From contig NC_015160.1 of NCBI RefSeq assembly GCF_000190535.1, positions 1,674,001 to 1,738,000 of the forward strand: a stretch of 64,000 nt of DNA, given 5' to 3'. The notes below the pieces were generated by a model. That model searched no databases. It worked only from the letters and a program-made list of their open reading frames with translations, and was not told where the DNA came from. Positions 10,301 through 18,096 of the stretch are shown here, piece by piece. Every line of letters starts with the position of its first letter. Position 1 is the first letter of the stretch. A program made the position numbers and the translations under genes. The stretch comes from Odoribacter splanchnicus DSM 20712 (GTDB taxonomy: Bacteria > Bacteroidota > Bacteroidia > Bacteroidales > Marinifilaceae).

Positions 10301-11477
10301 TCAGATTATAAAGCGAAGGTACCGTCTCCAGACCCTGTGCTGTCAGCGAAGATTGTCCTGCCCCTTTGAAATAATAGATCGCCACCCTTTTATCGGCATT
10401 CGCTTTTTGTTTCAAGCGGATAAAGTGACTGACAATCCCGGTAAAATTCTTTAAGCGTTCGGGGATCGCTTTGAACAGATACACCCCGTCTTTATCCAAT
10501 TCCTGGTCATTCACCACATAGGGATAGATCGCTCCATCCAACTCCGGCACAACGACACTTTGCGACATAAATCCGCCGAACATCCCCATCGGATCTTTTT
10601 CCCATTCCTCCCGGGTTTGCAGGATCGACAGAGGTGAAAAAAGAGGGATATTCCGTTCTTTCAGCCATTCTACAGCTGCATCGGCCTGCCCCATCACCAT
10701 ACGCCCATGGGCAAAATGAATCACCGCATCCGGCTGGATTTCTTTCAGGAAAGCCAACCGTTTCATATAAGAGGAAATCGGATACACATTCAGGCCGGCA
10801 CGCTGAAATGAAACGATCAGACTGTCGATATTATCCCGGTTGCCACTGAAAGGATCGTTCAAGCCACCGACAATAGCCACTTTGGGTTGCCCTTCCCGAT
10901 AGAAACCATGTCCTTTTATATAATTCTCATAATCCGTCACTGTAGAGAAAGAAAGATTTTCATCTAAGTGGAAAAGTACATCCGAAGCACTCTCCACCGC
11001 AGTGTCGGCCGGAGTGACGAAGAAAAGCTTCCGGTCGATCTGCCGGCGTATATACCGGGCCATATTCCGGTAATTCTTTTTATTTCCATTCCCGATATAA
11101 GAGGTTATATCAGCCTTGGTGATACTATCCAGGTTACAAATATTATTTTCCGGATTCGTAGCTGCATAAATATAAACAGGAGTTCCTTTATCGGCAGCCT
11201 TTTGAAGTTGTTCCCGTTGTCCGGCTGTCATCCGTAATCCCATACCGAAACCCAATACAAAGTCATACCGGTCCAGGCGTCCCAATTCCTCCAGAGGGAC
11301 TTCTTCATACTTTATAAACTGATCTTCATTCGATTTTATTAAGCTGGTCGTTTGAAAATTTTGAAAATTGACCAGTCCGATCCGGGTAGTAGAAGCCCAT
11401 TTACTCCAAGCCATCCAGCCACACAACAACACCAGAAGAAGTATAACCGTTCCTATCCACTTTTTGTTTTTTGTCAT
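7392..11477 (-). CDS. hmuS: HmuS: membrane-anchored CobN/Mg-chelatase-H-like protein of heme uptake
   Basis: 1361 residues, the size of CobN/BchH large chelatase subunits. An N-terminal helix (about 7-24) and a C-terminal helix followed by KKKRKGN would anchor the large domain, probably on the periplasmic face. CobN-type landmarks are present: HFAHGRMVMGQADAAVEWL, GAKTAPPHTYIGAYLWARYAFGADAMIHFGTHGSLEF, and VFGGVNGMYGTGIQGMITSGDKWEDEKEIADTYI. It lies between hmuY and hmuT, not among cobalamin genes, so cobalt insertion is unlikely. In Bacteroidales, HmuS has been proposed to remove iron from heme without oxygen. That role is knowledge about the family; here I only see the fold motifs, the anchors and the operon. 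Confidence 0.88.
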   Translation of the reverse strand: MTKNKKWIGTVILLLVLLCGWMAWSKWASTTRIGLVNFQNFQTTSLIKSNEDQFIKYEEVPLEELGRLDRYDFVLGFGMGLRMTAGQREQLQKAADKGTPVYIYAATNPENNICNLDSITKADITSYIGNGNKKNYRNMARYIRRQIDRKLFFVTPADTAVESASDVLFHLDENLSFSTVTDYENYIKGHGFYREGQPKVAIVGGLNDPFSGNRDNIDSLIVSFQRAGLNVYPISSYMKRLAFLKEIQPDAVIHFAHGRMVMGQADAAVEWLKERNIPLFSPLSILQTREEWEKDPMGMFGGFMSQSVVVPELDGAIYPYVVNDQELDKDGVYLFKAIPERLKNFTGIVSHFIRLKQKANADKRVAIYYFKGAGQSSLTAQGLETVPSLYNLIKRLKAEGYKVENLPATENEFEKLLMTQGAVLSTYAEGAFDDFMKNGHPALVEKSEYESWVKQALPQGLYADVVKIYGEAPGNYMSTVENGKSYLAVARIDLGNVVLLPQPMAAVGDDAFAIVHGAKTAPPHTYIGAYLWARYAFGADAMIHFGTHGSLEFTPQKQVALSSYDWPDRLVGTVPHFYYYTIGNVGESMMAKRRSYATTISYLTPPFMESKTRGQYKKLENEIQTYYKTDESGQLQASLAVKKIAVEMGLHRELRLDSLLDRPYSTEEIERIENFAEEIANEKMTGQLYTTGIPYSPEKIRSSVLAMSTDPIAYSLAALDKQNGKVSDKQLNSKVFFTQRYLDPAKRLVSQVLDGKKADEALVCQIAGITPEKLKEAHTILTPPKRGMMGKGKAKPVVQYTNEQKAEARAITEVERTITNIVNYKLALENSPEQEMQSVLNALSGGYIAPTSGGDAVANPQAVPTGRNLYAVNAEATPSEQAWTKGKELVENTLAQYRKTHGDYPRKVSYTFWSSEFIESEGATIAQVLYMLGVEPVRDAYGRVSDLRLIPSETLGRPRIDVVVQTSGQFRDLAASRLALISRAVEMAAASANDKYDNRVAESTVETERLLVEQGVSPKEAREMSAKRVFGGVNGMYGTGIQGMITSGDKWEDEKEIADTYINNMGAVYGSEKEWGEMKSGLLRAVLHHTDVVVQPRQSNTWGALSLDHVYEFMGGMNLAVRNVTGKDPEAYFADYRNRNRVRMQDLKEAIGVESRSTIFNPEYIKEVMKGGASSASQITEVVTNTYGWNVTKPEVIDDAMWNQIYDVYVTDSYKLGTEDFFKQQNPAALQEITAVMLETARKGMWEASEQQISTLANLHTDLVKEFGSAGSGFAGGNAKLQDYIASRVQPERATVYKEQIQSMKTAQVATDKKGMVLKKDEVAQAERGEKNALNGVWIAGGVFALFVILLLVLKKKRKGN

Positions 11478-11487
11478 CTTTTAAAAT

Positions 11488-11571
11488 TTAAACTTTCAAT
11501 TTCGCTTTTTCACACCATTTGGCCGGCAGTCCCGGGAAGTCCGGATCTGCCAGCCAAATCTGATCGCTCAT
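11488..11571 (-). CDS. Possible 27-residue small protein between hmuY and hmuS
   Basis: An ATG at 11571 lies 8 bp after the hmuY stop codon and opens a 27-codon frame that ends 10 bp before the hmuS start. The product begins MSDQIWLADPDFPGLP and ends with a basic KCEK-like/KAKLKV tail; it has no signal or membrane segment. It nearly fills the 102-bp spacer between two genes that must be co-transcribed. It could be a real small protein or a short translated leader that couples hmuY to hmuS. There is no homology support from sequence alone. Confidence 0.35.
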   Translation of the reverse strand: MSDQIWLADPDFPGLPAKWCEKAKLKV

Positions 11572-11579
11572 GTCCTACA

Positions 11580-12992
11580 TTATTTCAACAATGCATATTC
11601 TATTTCAGGCCGTCCGCGTTCGGTGCCATCGGTACCGGTCCCGAACTTCGTAAAACGGAGTTTATAATAGTTTCCATAACTATCTTTCAATACATAAAAA
11701 CGATCTGTTTTCACGCCGGCATTCGTCACTCCCGGCATAGCAGGTGTACGCCAGGTAGTACCGATCACATTGGCTTTCTTTTCAAAATCGGCCTTCGAGG
11801 TTATATCCGTTACCTTAAAATTATCGTAGGTAGTCTGTTCATCCACCATGACCACGGCAGTCTCTACTCCTCCTACACTATTAGAAGTAACCACATCCTG
11901 TGAAAAAGCAGTCACAGGACCGAAAGCCATTTGTGAAACGGCAGCAGCATAGGCCCACATGATATCCCATTTTTTCCCTTCGGCCTGTGCATCCACTTTC
12001 TCACCGGATTCGAGTGAAAGCCCGACAAAATTATAGATCGGATTTTTCGCTATTTCCACGGTCTTCGGTGTCGTATCCCCTACTTTTCCATATTCTACCC
12101 GGTATCCTTCGCCATTACGGGTTACTTTCACTTTATACCAAAGACTTCTATTTTCTGTCCCGTCGGTATTGGTCTTGTTATCGGCAGAAGCGACAAAAAA
12201 GACTTTATTTTCAGCTGCATTTTCTGCAATCATCCCGAAAGCTGTTTTAGTCAAATCGCCTTCCACATCATCTATCCAGTCGGCGGAAAAATCTTCAGAC
12301 ATCGCTCCGGCCGCAATATTAGGAGCTTTTTGAGCATCTTCGAGTGTCACAGCTGCAAAGTCAGTTTTCTCCGATGCCACAGCTACCGTAGCATAAGACG
12401 AATTTAAAATAACCCTGAATTCATCCCCGCAATAAAATCCCAGATTCCAGCTTTTTCTTTTAATTTGTATCTGACTGTTATTGCTCAGATCGACATATAC
12501 CATATTGGCATATTTTTCGGCCCCGTCATTTCCTTCCAATGTCAATTTTCCTCCGGTAGAAACAATCGGACTAAAGGACAAGTTCATTTCCTGAAGTGTA
12601 CCGATTTTATAGCCCTCACTCAGCGACAGGGACAGAATCCGAAACTTCACGTTGCCCTCCGGAGATTTACCGTCGGCTTTAGCTACTGTAAACGAGCCGC
12701 TAGCCTGCCCCGCAGGGATATTCACCACCACCTGACCGTTAGTCAGAGCCGGGGTAACGGTAATATCCGACTCGGATACCTCCGTAGAAATCATCTGTAC
12801 GGTAACATCCAAACTCTCCTTGGTTGCCCGGCTAAGCTTTATCCCCAGGTCTATACCGGTACCATCCATACCGGCATCCGATACGGCAAACTCTACGGAG
12901 ATATCCTGCATTTTCAAACCATCGTCGTCATCACTACAGGAATAACATCCTAAAAATGCGACACAAGCTAAAAGATAAATTACTTTTTTCAT
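11580..12992 (-). CDS. hmuY: HmuY-family heme-binding lipoprotein
   Basis: 470 residues. The N-terminus MKKVIYLLACVAFLGC is a lipoprotein signal with a second Cys three residues on. Residues about 30-150 look like a Calx-beta or Ig-like domain (SVEFAVSDAGMDGTGIDLGIKLSRA, ITVTPALTNGQVVVNIPAGQ), and the rest is the beta-rich HmuY domain (VYVDLSNNSQ, WNLGFYCGDEFRVILN, KWDIMWAY, YYKLRFTKF). HmuY proteins sit on the outer surface and hand heme to HmuR. Most characterised HmuY proteins are about 220 residues, so the extra N-terminal domain is notable. It begins 28 bp after the hmuR stop; the order hmuR-hmuY is reversed relative to P. gingivalis. Confidence 0.85.
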   Translation of the reverse strand: MKKVIYLLACVAFLGCYSCSDDDDGLKMQDISVEFAVSDAGMDGTGIDLGIKLSRATKESLDVTVQMISTEVSESDITVTPALTNGQVVVNIPAGQASGSFTVAKADGKSPEGNVKFRILSLSLSEGYKIGTLQEMNLSFSPIVSTGGKLTLEGNDGAEKYANMVYVDLSNNSQIQIKRKSWNLGFYCGDEFRVILNSSYATVAVASEKTDFAAVTLEDAQKAPNIAAGAMSEDFSADWIDDVEGDLTKTAFGMIAENAAENKVFFVASADNKTNTDGTENRSLWYKVKVTRNGEGYRVEYGKVGDTTPKTVEIAKNPIYNFVGLSLESGEKVDAQAEGKKWDIMWAYAAAVSQMAFGPVTAFSQDVVTSNSVGGVETAVVMVDEQTTYDNFKVTDITSKADFEKKANVIGTTWRTPAMPGVTNAGVKTDRFYVLKDSYGNYYKLRFTKFGTGTDGTERGRPEIEYALLK

Positions 12993-13020
12993 GTTTTATT
13001 TTATTTGATTTATACTGATA

Positions 13021-15327
13021 CTAATTGAATTTTCCGTTCAATAAGAAACTCAACCCCACCGACCAACTTCGTCCGCAGCCTAAATAGCTGACAGAAGGCG
13101 TATCGTTAGGAGATTCGGCAATTGTCTCGAGTGAAGTCAGATTAAAAAGGTTTTTAACTCCTGCATTCAGATGGAGAAATGAAGTCAGTTTTTGAGTAAC
13201 TGTAAGGTCACCGGTATGATAGCTTTTCATTCCCCTCAGGTAGATTTCACTTTCTTTCTTATTATCGGCTGTCGTATATTCATGATAATAATACTCTTTT
13301 CTTTCGCCAGTGTATTTATAGAACAAGCTGATATCCGTACCGGTCTTTTCGATGTGATAACTGATGCTGGTACTCACTTCGGGAGAATACCGGAATCGGG
13401 GCATACTTTTATCCCCGGTAGCATACCGGTTGTAGCGCCCGATCAACGACACATTCAGATTTGCCCGAAGTCCTCCCCAGCTCAACGAATTCTCCAAAGA
13501 TCCACCTACCGTTTTGTAACGGTCGATATTATAATAGGTATTATAATTCGGAATATCGACATTCTGAGCCAGACTGATCTTATCCCTGAAATCATTATAA
13601 AATCCGCTCAAAGTGGTTGTCAGATGTATTTTCTCGCTATGCAATACCCGGTAGGCAACAGACCCCGTAATATTGTGGGAATATTCGGCCTTCAAATCCG
13701 GATTCCCGTCTATATCATGATTATCATTGTGGAAAGAGAAATAGAGTTCCTGCAAAGTCGGAGAACGGAATCCATAGGCATAGGACAACCGTAAATCCAT
13801 ATGTTTGGTCAACTTGAATTTGGTCAATACCGAGGGGATAGCTATCGGAGCATCGTAATCGGCAACGATAAAGGTTCGTACTCCGGGACGTAAACTCAGC
13901 CATTCCCAGGGTTTATATTCGGCCGAGAGAAAAAAAGCCAGGTCCGAAACTTTCGGTGTACCGTCGATACGTCCGCCTTCACCTTGCGTCCACTGATATT
14001 CTACTCCCGGCTGTACACTGAATTCAGGTGCAATATTCCACGCAACCGTAGCCCGGGCTATCCAGGCTTTGTATTGGGTAATGTCCTGACTCGCTTCGGC
14101 AGAAGAAAGCCATTTCTCTCCGGTCGACAAATCACTCTCCGTCGTCCGGGTACGCCGTTTATAATCCTGATAAGAAAGAGCTGCATGGACATCCAGACGG
14201 TTATCCAGCTTCCAATCCGACTGTAACTGATGGGTATACCTTTTGGTCAGAAAATCTTTATCGGAAACTTTTTCCGGCTGAAGTTCACTCCCATTATTGG
14301 GACCGAAAATCTTCTCATCGAGGAAATCCAACCGATACCATACATTCATATTCCGGTTCTGAAATCCGAACATCCCATTCATCAAAGCCTGATCTTTCGG
14401 ATGCCAGCGTTTCTCCCGGCCGGTCAAATCTCCCTGCCAGCCTCCATGATTATTGCGGGTATATCCTCCATTGACAAAAAGTCCGCTTTTGTGGTTAAAT
14501 CCCAGATCTATACTCTCATTATGAAGTCCCTTATCTTTAAAAAAATCATACTCTTTCCCCATAGATTCCTCTTGTACCCGGGCTCCCACTCTCCAGGTAT
14601 TCTCCTCCGAATACCCATCCCCCTTTTTAGTGATGATATTGATTACCCCTGCCAAAGCATCGGTACCGTAAACCACCGACATCGGTCCCTCGACAATCTC
14701 TACCCGTTCGATACTATTCACATCTAACTGGCTCAGACTTTGTTTCGTCGCTCCCCGGTCGATCAATGGAATACCATCCAGCAATATTTTGACATTGTTT
14801 CCACTCATCCCCATCAATTCGAAATCCGTTTCACCCAAAGCCATATCGTTGGATAACCGGATTCCGATCTCTGTATTCAGCAAAGACTGTACACTGGTCG
14901 GCGCTTTCTGACGGATCTGTTCGCTATTGACTGTCCGTACTTTGTATAAAGAATTACGCATCGATTGAGGAGAAAACTGTCCCGTAACCACTACCTGTTC
15001 GAGCTGATTGATATTCTCCCGGATTTCAATATCCGCGAAATGATTCTCTTTTCCCTCTTCGATCGTAACGGGAAATTCCCGGCGATGTGCAGCTATGGAT
15101 TGGACTATCATCGTATATTGTCCTGCCGGAGCCATAAATTCAAAATATCCTTTCCCATCCGAAGTACCTCCGTAAAACGTATTTTTCAATTGGATATTGA
15201 TAAATTCAGCAGGAACACCATCGGTCGTTATAACATTTCCCGAAACTTTTACTTTTACACTTTTCTGCCCCCAAACACCGGATACAGAACAAATTAATAG
15301 GATTGTAATAAAGATATTTTTCAGCAT
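13021..15327 (-). CDS. hmuR: TonB-dependent heme receptor HmuR, first gene of hmu operon
   Basis: 768 residues. It has a signal peptide (MLKNIFITILLICSVSGVWG), then a carboxypeptidase-regulatory-like domain (VSGNVITTDGVPAEFINIQL) common in Bacteroidota. A plug follows (NQLEQVVVTGQF, VKILLDGIPLIDRG, VEIVEGPMSVVYGTDALAGVINIITKK) and then a 22-strand barrel ending in Phe-Asn. The heme-receptor boxes are visible as YGFRSPTLQELYF (FRAP-like) and GNPDL (NPNL-like). It would import heme across the outer membrane with TonB energy. A Bacteroidota-type promoter lies at 15351-15382. It leads the set hmuY, hmuS, hmuT, hmuU, hmuV and chaN-like, all on the minus strand with short gaps. Confidence 0.92.
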   Translation of the reverse strand: MLKNIFITILLICSVSGVWGQKSVKVKVSGNVITTDGVPAEFINIQLKNTFYGGTSDGKGYFEFMAPAGQYTMIVQSIAAHRREFPVTIEEGKENHFADIEIRENINQLEQVVVTGQFSPQSMRNSLYKVRTVNSEQIRQKAPTSVQSLLNTEIGIRLSNDMALGETDFELMGMSGNNVKILLDGIPLIDRGATKQSLSQLDVNSIERVEIVEGPMSVVYGTDALAGVINIITKKGDGYSEENTWRVGARVQEESMGKEYDFFKDKGLHNESIDLGFNHKSGLFVNGGYTRNNHGGWQGDLTGREKRWHPKDQALMNGMFGFQNRNMNVWYRLDFLDEKIFGPNNGSELQPEKVSDKDFLTKRYTHQLQSDWKLDNRLDVHAALSYQDYKRRTRTTESDLSTGEKWLSSAEASQDITQYKAWIARATVAWNIAPEFSVQPGVEYQWTQGEGGRIDGTPKVSDLAFFLSAEYKPWEWLSLRPGVRTFIVADYDAPIAIPSVLTKFKLTKHMDLRLSYAYGFRSPTLQELYFSFHNDNHDIDGNPDLKAEYSHNITGSVAYRVLHSEKIHLTTTLSGFYNDFRDKISLAQNVDIPNYNTYYNIDRYKTVGGSLENSLSWGGLRANLNVSLIGRYNRYATGDKSMPRFRYSPEVSTSISYHIEKTGTDISLFYKYTGERKEYYYHEYTTADNKKESEIYLRGMKSYHTGDLTVTQKLTSFLHLNAGVKNLFNLTSLETIAESPNDTPSVSYLGCGRSWSVGLSFLLNGKFN

Positions 15328-15350
15328 CGCTTTTTAATTTATTGCGATTG

Positions 15351-15382
15351 CAAAATTATGGGAAGTAAGCTGGGAGGACAAT
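15351..15382 (-). promoter_or_regulatory. Likely Bacteroidota promoter of hmuR
   Basis: Read on the minus strand, ATTG (15382-15379), 20 bp, then TAATTTTG (15358-15351). The second word fits the -7 consensus TAnnTTTG exactly; the first is a one-base variant of the -33 TTTG. The hmuR ATG is 24 bp downstream of the -7 element. I see no clear operator for an iron regulator. Confidence 0.5.
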
Positions 15383-15590
15383 CACCAAATATGGGTATTC
15401 TTCCTGTCCGGAATACCTAAGAATAAACAACGCATCACACACAACCAGCTAAAGACCGGTTTCCTTCCTCACTCCGAAAAATCCAAAAAAGAAAATAGCC
15501 GAGTTATGCCGGACGAAAGACATCGATTTATTCCCGGGAAGCACTTCTTTCTTCAGCAAAGAAAAAATAAACCCAGGTAGAATCAATACG

Positions 15591-15945
15591 CTATAATTTC
15601 ATTTCTACAAGTTCATATTTCCGGTTACCCAGCCCGATAATCTCCGGCGTATTCAAGGGTATGAATGCCGTGACACGACTCCATTCGTTCTATCAAGTAC
15701 ACTTTACCGGGATCTCCGGACACATACACCCAATCGACACATGCCTGATCCAGGCCCCCGGAGCAAGTGAAGCCCAAATACCGATATCTCCCGTCTGAGG
15801 AGCAGCCGGATGTGCATCACAACCACAATCCACCTACAGGTTATTCGCAATGCTGATATACAAAATACGATCTCCGCAATGGTCGGCAATAGCTTTCGCA
15901 GCCTCGGCCATCGATTCCAGGAAATCATCCTGTACCGGAAGATTT
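15591..15945 (-). pseudogene. Remnant of a DUF362-type protein, frameshifted and truncated
   Basis: Minus-strand translation gives DDFLESMAEAAKAIADHCGDRILYISIANNL, then an in-frame TAG, then VDCGCDAHPAAPQTGDIGI.ASL. The match then moves to the next frame (DQACVDWVYVSGDPGKVYLIERMES, GIHTLEYA) and once more (EIIGLGNRKYELVEMKL, stop at 15591-15593). Together this reads as the C-terminal third of a DUF362 protein with its CDC-type cysteines, broken by one stop and two frameshifts, with no N-terminal two thirds in the window. It fills the otherwise gene-free stretch between the two TonB receptors. Confidence 0.7.
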
Positions 15946-15989
15946 CCTCACATCTCTGCCGGCTCTTTTGTTTTTACCGACTGTTTCGA

Positions 15990-17924
15990 TTAAAAATTAA
16001 TATTCATTCCGGCCATCACCGTAGCCTTAGGCATAGGAAATCCGTCGTTGATCTCATACCGTTGTGCCAGTAAGTTCTCTCCCCGGGCCCAGATATGAAT
16101 CCACGACGCAGCCCGAAACTGTCCCTGCAAATTCCACATCACAAAATCTTCTTTCATATCTCTTCCCGTATTTCCTATTTTTACACCGGTATATAATCCG
16201 GCCACATACTGCACACCGGTCCCGGCAAACCAGCGGCCTTTGGAAAAAGTGGCTCCGGCATAAGCCTTGTGCCGGGGAGAAGCCAGTACAGGCTGTTCCA
16301 TATGCAGATAACTGTAATTGGCATCTACCGACCAGACAGGAGAAAAACGATAAGCAAACTGCACTTCAGCTCCGGTATTTTCGATCTTTCCGGTATTGAT
16401 ATTCATCTGCCTGCCATCGACCGGCATTCTCATAATCAGATTTTCCCCATCGATATAAAAAACATTTACCCCATAAAAAAGCCGCCCCTTCATCGAACGC
16501 TGCGACCAGGCCAACTCATAATTCCACAGTCGCTCCGGTCTCAAATCAGGATTGGCCGGCCGAAACATATAAAGTTCCCGGATCGTCGGATAGCGGAAAC
16601 CTTTCCCGGCCATCAGTTTTATCTCTGCATTCGCAGGCAAGTGGAACGACAATCCAGCCTGAGGAACCCATTCGGTCCCCACATGCGAATGATGGTCGAT
16701 ACGTACCCCCAAATCCAATGTCAACCAACGGTAAAGATGTTGGCGAAAATCTACATATCCGGCCATTTCGTCCTGCTTCTTATCGACTTGCGGTTGGCGT
16801 TCACCACCATTCACAGGTTGATTCCAGGACTCCCCGCCGAAATGAAAGAAATCGACTCCTGCTGTGAGACGGTTTCCTTTAAAGAGTTGTACACTCTGAT
16901 ACCACGACAGTCCCAGCATATCGTCCCGTGAATTAAAACGATAGTCCAGTGGTTCCCCTCCAACGGCATATCCATCGTTAATCCAATGCTTTCCCCAATT
17001 ATAGAAGAAACTCAAAGCACCCGAAGTTTTTTCATAATTGTTTTCAAGTGCAAAAGAAGTCATACCTCTGGTGATCCGTTGATCATTATCTATCAATGGA
17101 TCGGTAACCTTACCGGGGTTCGAAGCGTTGAAGTGGGTCAGGTTTACATCAGCCCGTACATTCCATGCCTGCGAAATCTCATATCCTAATTTCGCATAAC
17201 CTCCTGCCTGCCCGAATTCCATATCCGGCCGATGTCCGTCGCTCCGGTTATACGAAGCGCTCACCACACTCGTAAAACGTCCGGTTTTCAGTCGGTTCGT
17301 TACTTCTGTCTGCAAGGTATTGTAAGAGCCATACCCCAGATTAAAATGGGTTTTCATGCCATCTTCCTGCATTTTACGGGTAACGATATTGATCACACCT
17401 CCCATTGCATTCGAACCGTACAATACCGATGCCGGCCCACGCAGGACCTCGACCCGTTCAGCTAAAAACGACTGATAAGCATCGGAAATCGGATGGGCGA
17501 AAAGCCCCATATATTGAGGATGTCCGTCGATCAACACCAACAGCCCGGTCGTCGGCACTCCCTCCTGCGGTGCACCACCGACTCCACGCAAAGACATCTG
17601 CCCGGCAGCACCTCCCGACACCCCGTATCCCATCATCCCCCGAGAGGTAATAAAAAGCCCCGGCACCTGTTCGGTCAACAAGGGAAGCAAAGAAGATTCA
17701 TTACTCTGCTCGATCTGCTGGCGCCCCACCACCGAAACCGTCATCGGCAAATGGCGAATGTCGGTCTCATTACGCGTACCTGTCACTACCACCTCATCGA
17801 TCGTATACGACCTGCCCTGTGGCAGACTGTCTCTTATCTCCTGGGCCCGGATAAATCCGCCCGGTAGCAGTAAAACTACTGCAAATAAAATATCAACTAC
17901 TTTCATTTTCAGATATTGGATCAT
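15990..17924 (-). CDS. TonB-dependent outer-membrane receptor, heme/cobalamin type
   Basis: 644 residues, without the carboxypeptidase-like domain of HmuR. Signal peptide MKVVDILFAVVLLLPGGFIRAQ; the ATG at 17906 is an alternative start. The plug has YTIDEVVVTGTRNETDIRHLP, LVLIDGHPQYMGL and VEVLRGPASVLYGSNAMGGVINIVTRK, and the barrel ends in Phe. GKGFRYPTIRELYMF and ANPDLRPERLWNYE look like the FRAP and NPNL boxes of heme receptors, but BtuB-like receptors share this architecture, so the ligand is open. It may back up HmuR. It stands alone on the minus strand, with the DUF362 remnant on its 3' side. Confidence 0.85.
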   Translation of the reverse strand: MIQYLKMKVVDILFAVVLLLPGGFIRAQEIRDSLPQGRSYTIDEVVVTGTRNETDIRHLPMTVSVVGRQQIEQSNESSLLPLLTEQVPGLFITSRGMMGYGVSGGAAGQMSLRGVGGAPQEGVPTTGLLVLIDGHPQYMGLFAHPISDAYQSFLAERVEVLRGPASVLYGSNAMGGVINIVTRKMQEDGMKTHFNLGYGSYNTLQTEVTNRLKTGRFTSVVSASYNRSDGHRPDMEFGQAGGYAKLGYEISQAWNVRADVNLTHFNASNPGKVTDPLIDNDQRITRGMTSFALENNYEKTSGALSFFYNWGKHWINDGYAVGGEPLDYRFNSRDDMLGLSWYQSVQLFKGNRLTAGVDFFHFGGESWNQPVNGGERQPQVDKKQDEMAGYVDFRQHLYRWLTLDLGVRIDHHSHVGTEWVPQAGLSFHLPANAEIKLMAGKGFRYPTIRELYMFRPANPDLRPERLWNYELAWSQRSMKGRLFYGVNVFYIDGENLIMRMPVDGRQMNINTGKIENTGAEVQFAYRFSPVWSVDANYSYLHMEQPVLASPRHKAYAGATFSKGRWFAGTGVQYVAGLYTGVKIGNTGRDMKEDFVMWNLQGQFRAASWIHIWARGENLLAQRYEINDGFPMPKATVMAGMNINF

Positions 17925-18096
17925 TTTGAATATATTCCGTCACCACGAATCACTTTTCATTCGGTTACAAAAATAAAAAATAGGTTTCATCCGGTTTGTA
18001 TCTATTTTACCTGATTTATGACCAATATTACATACCTCTTATTACTTACAACAGCTTATAATAATTCCTGAAATCCTTATCACCTTTGAAGAGAGA

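Noticed and set aside
7392..11477. CobN of cobalamin synthesis
   Set aside because: The neighbours are heme-uptake genes, there are membrane anchors, and no cob genes are present; HmuS is the better name.
15328..15590. Cobalamin or heme riboswitch upstream of hmuR
   Set aside because: I find no B12-box-like conserved sequence and no strong structure; only a promoter is supported.
15704..15928. A 74-residue minus-strand frame as a gene
   Set aside because: It is in the wrong frame of the DUF362 remnant and has Arg/Leu-rich random composition.
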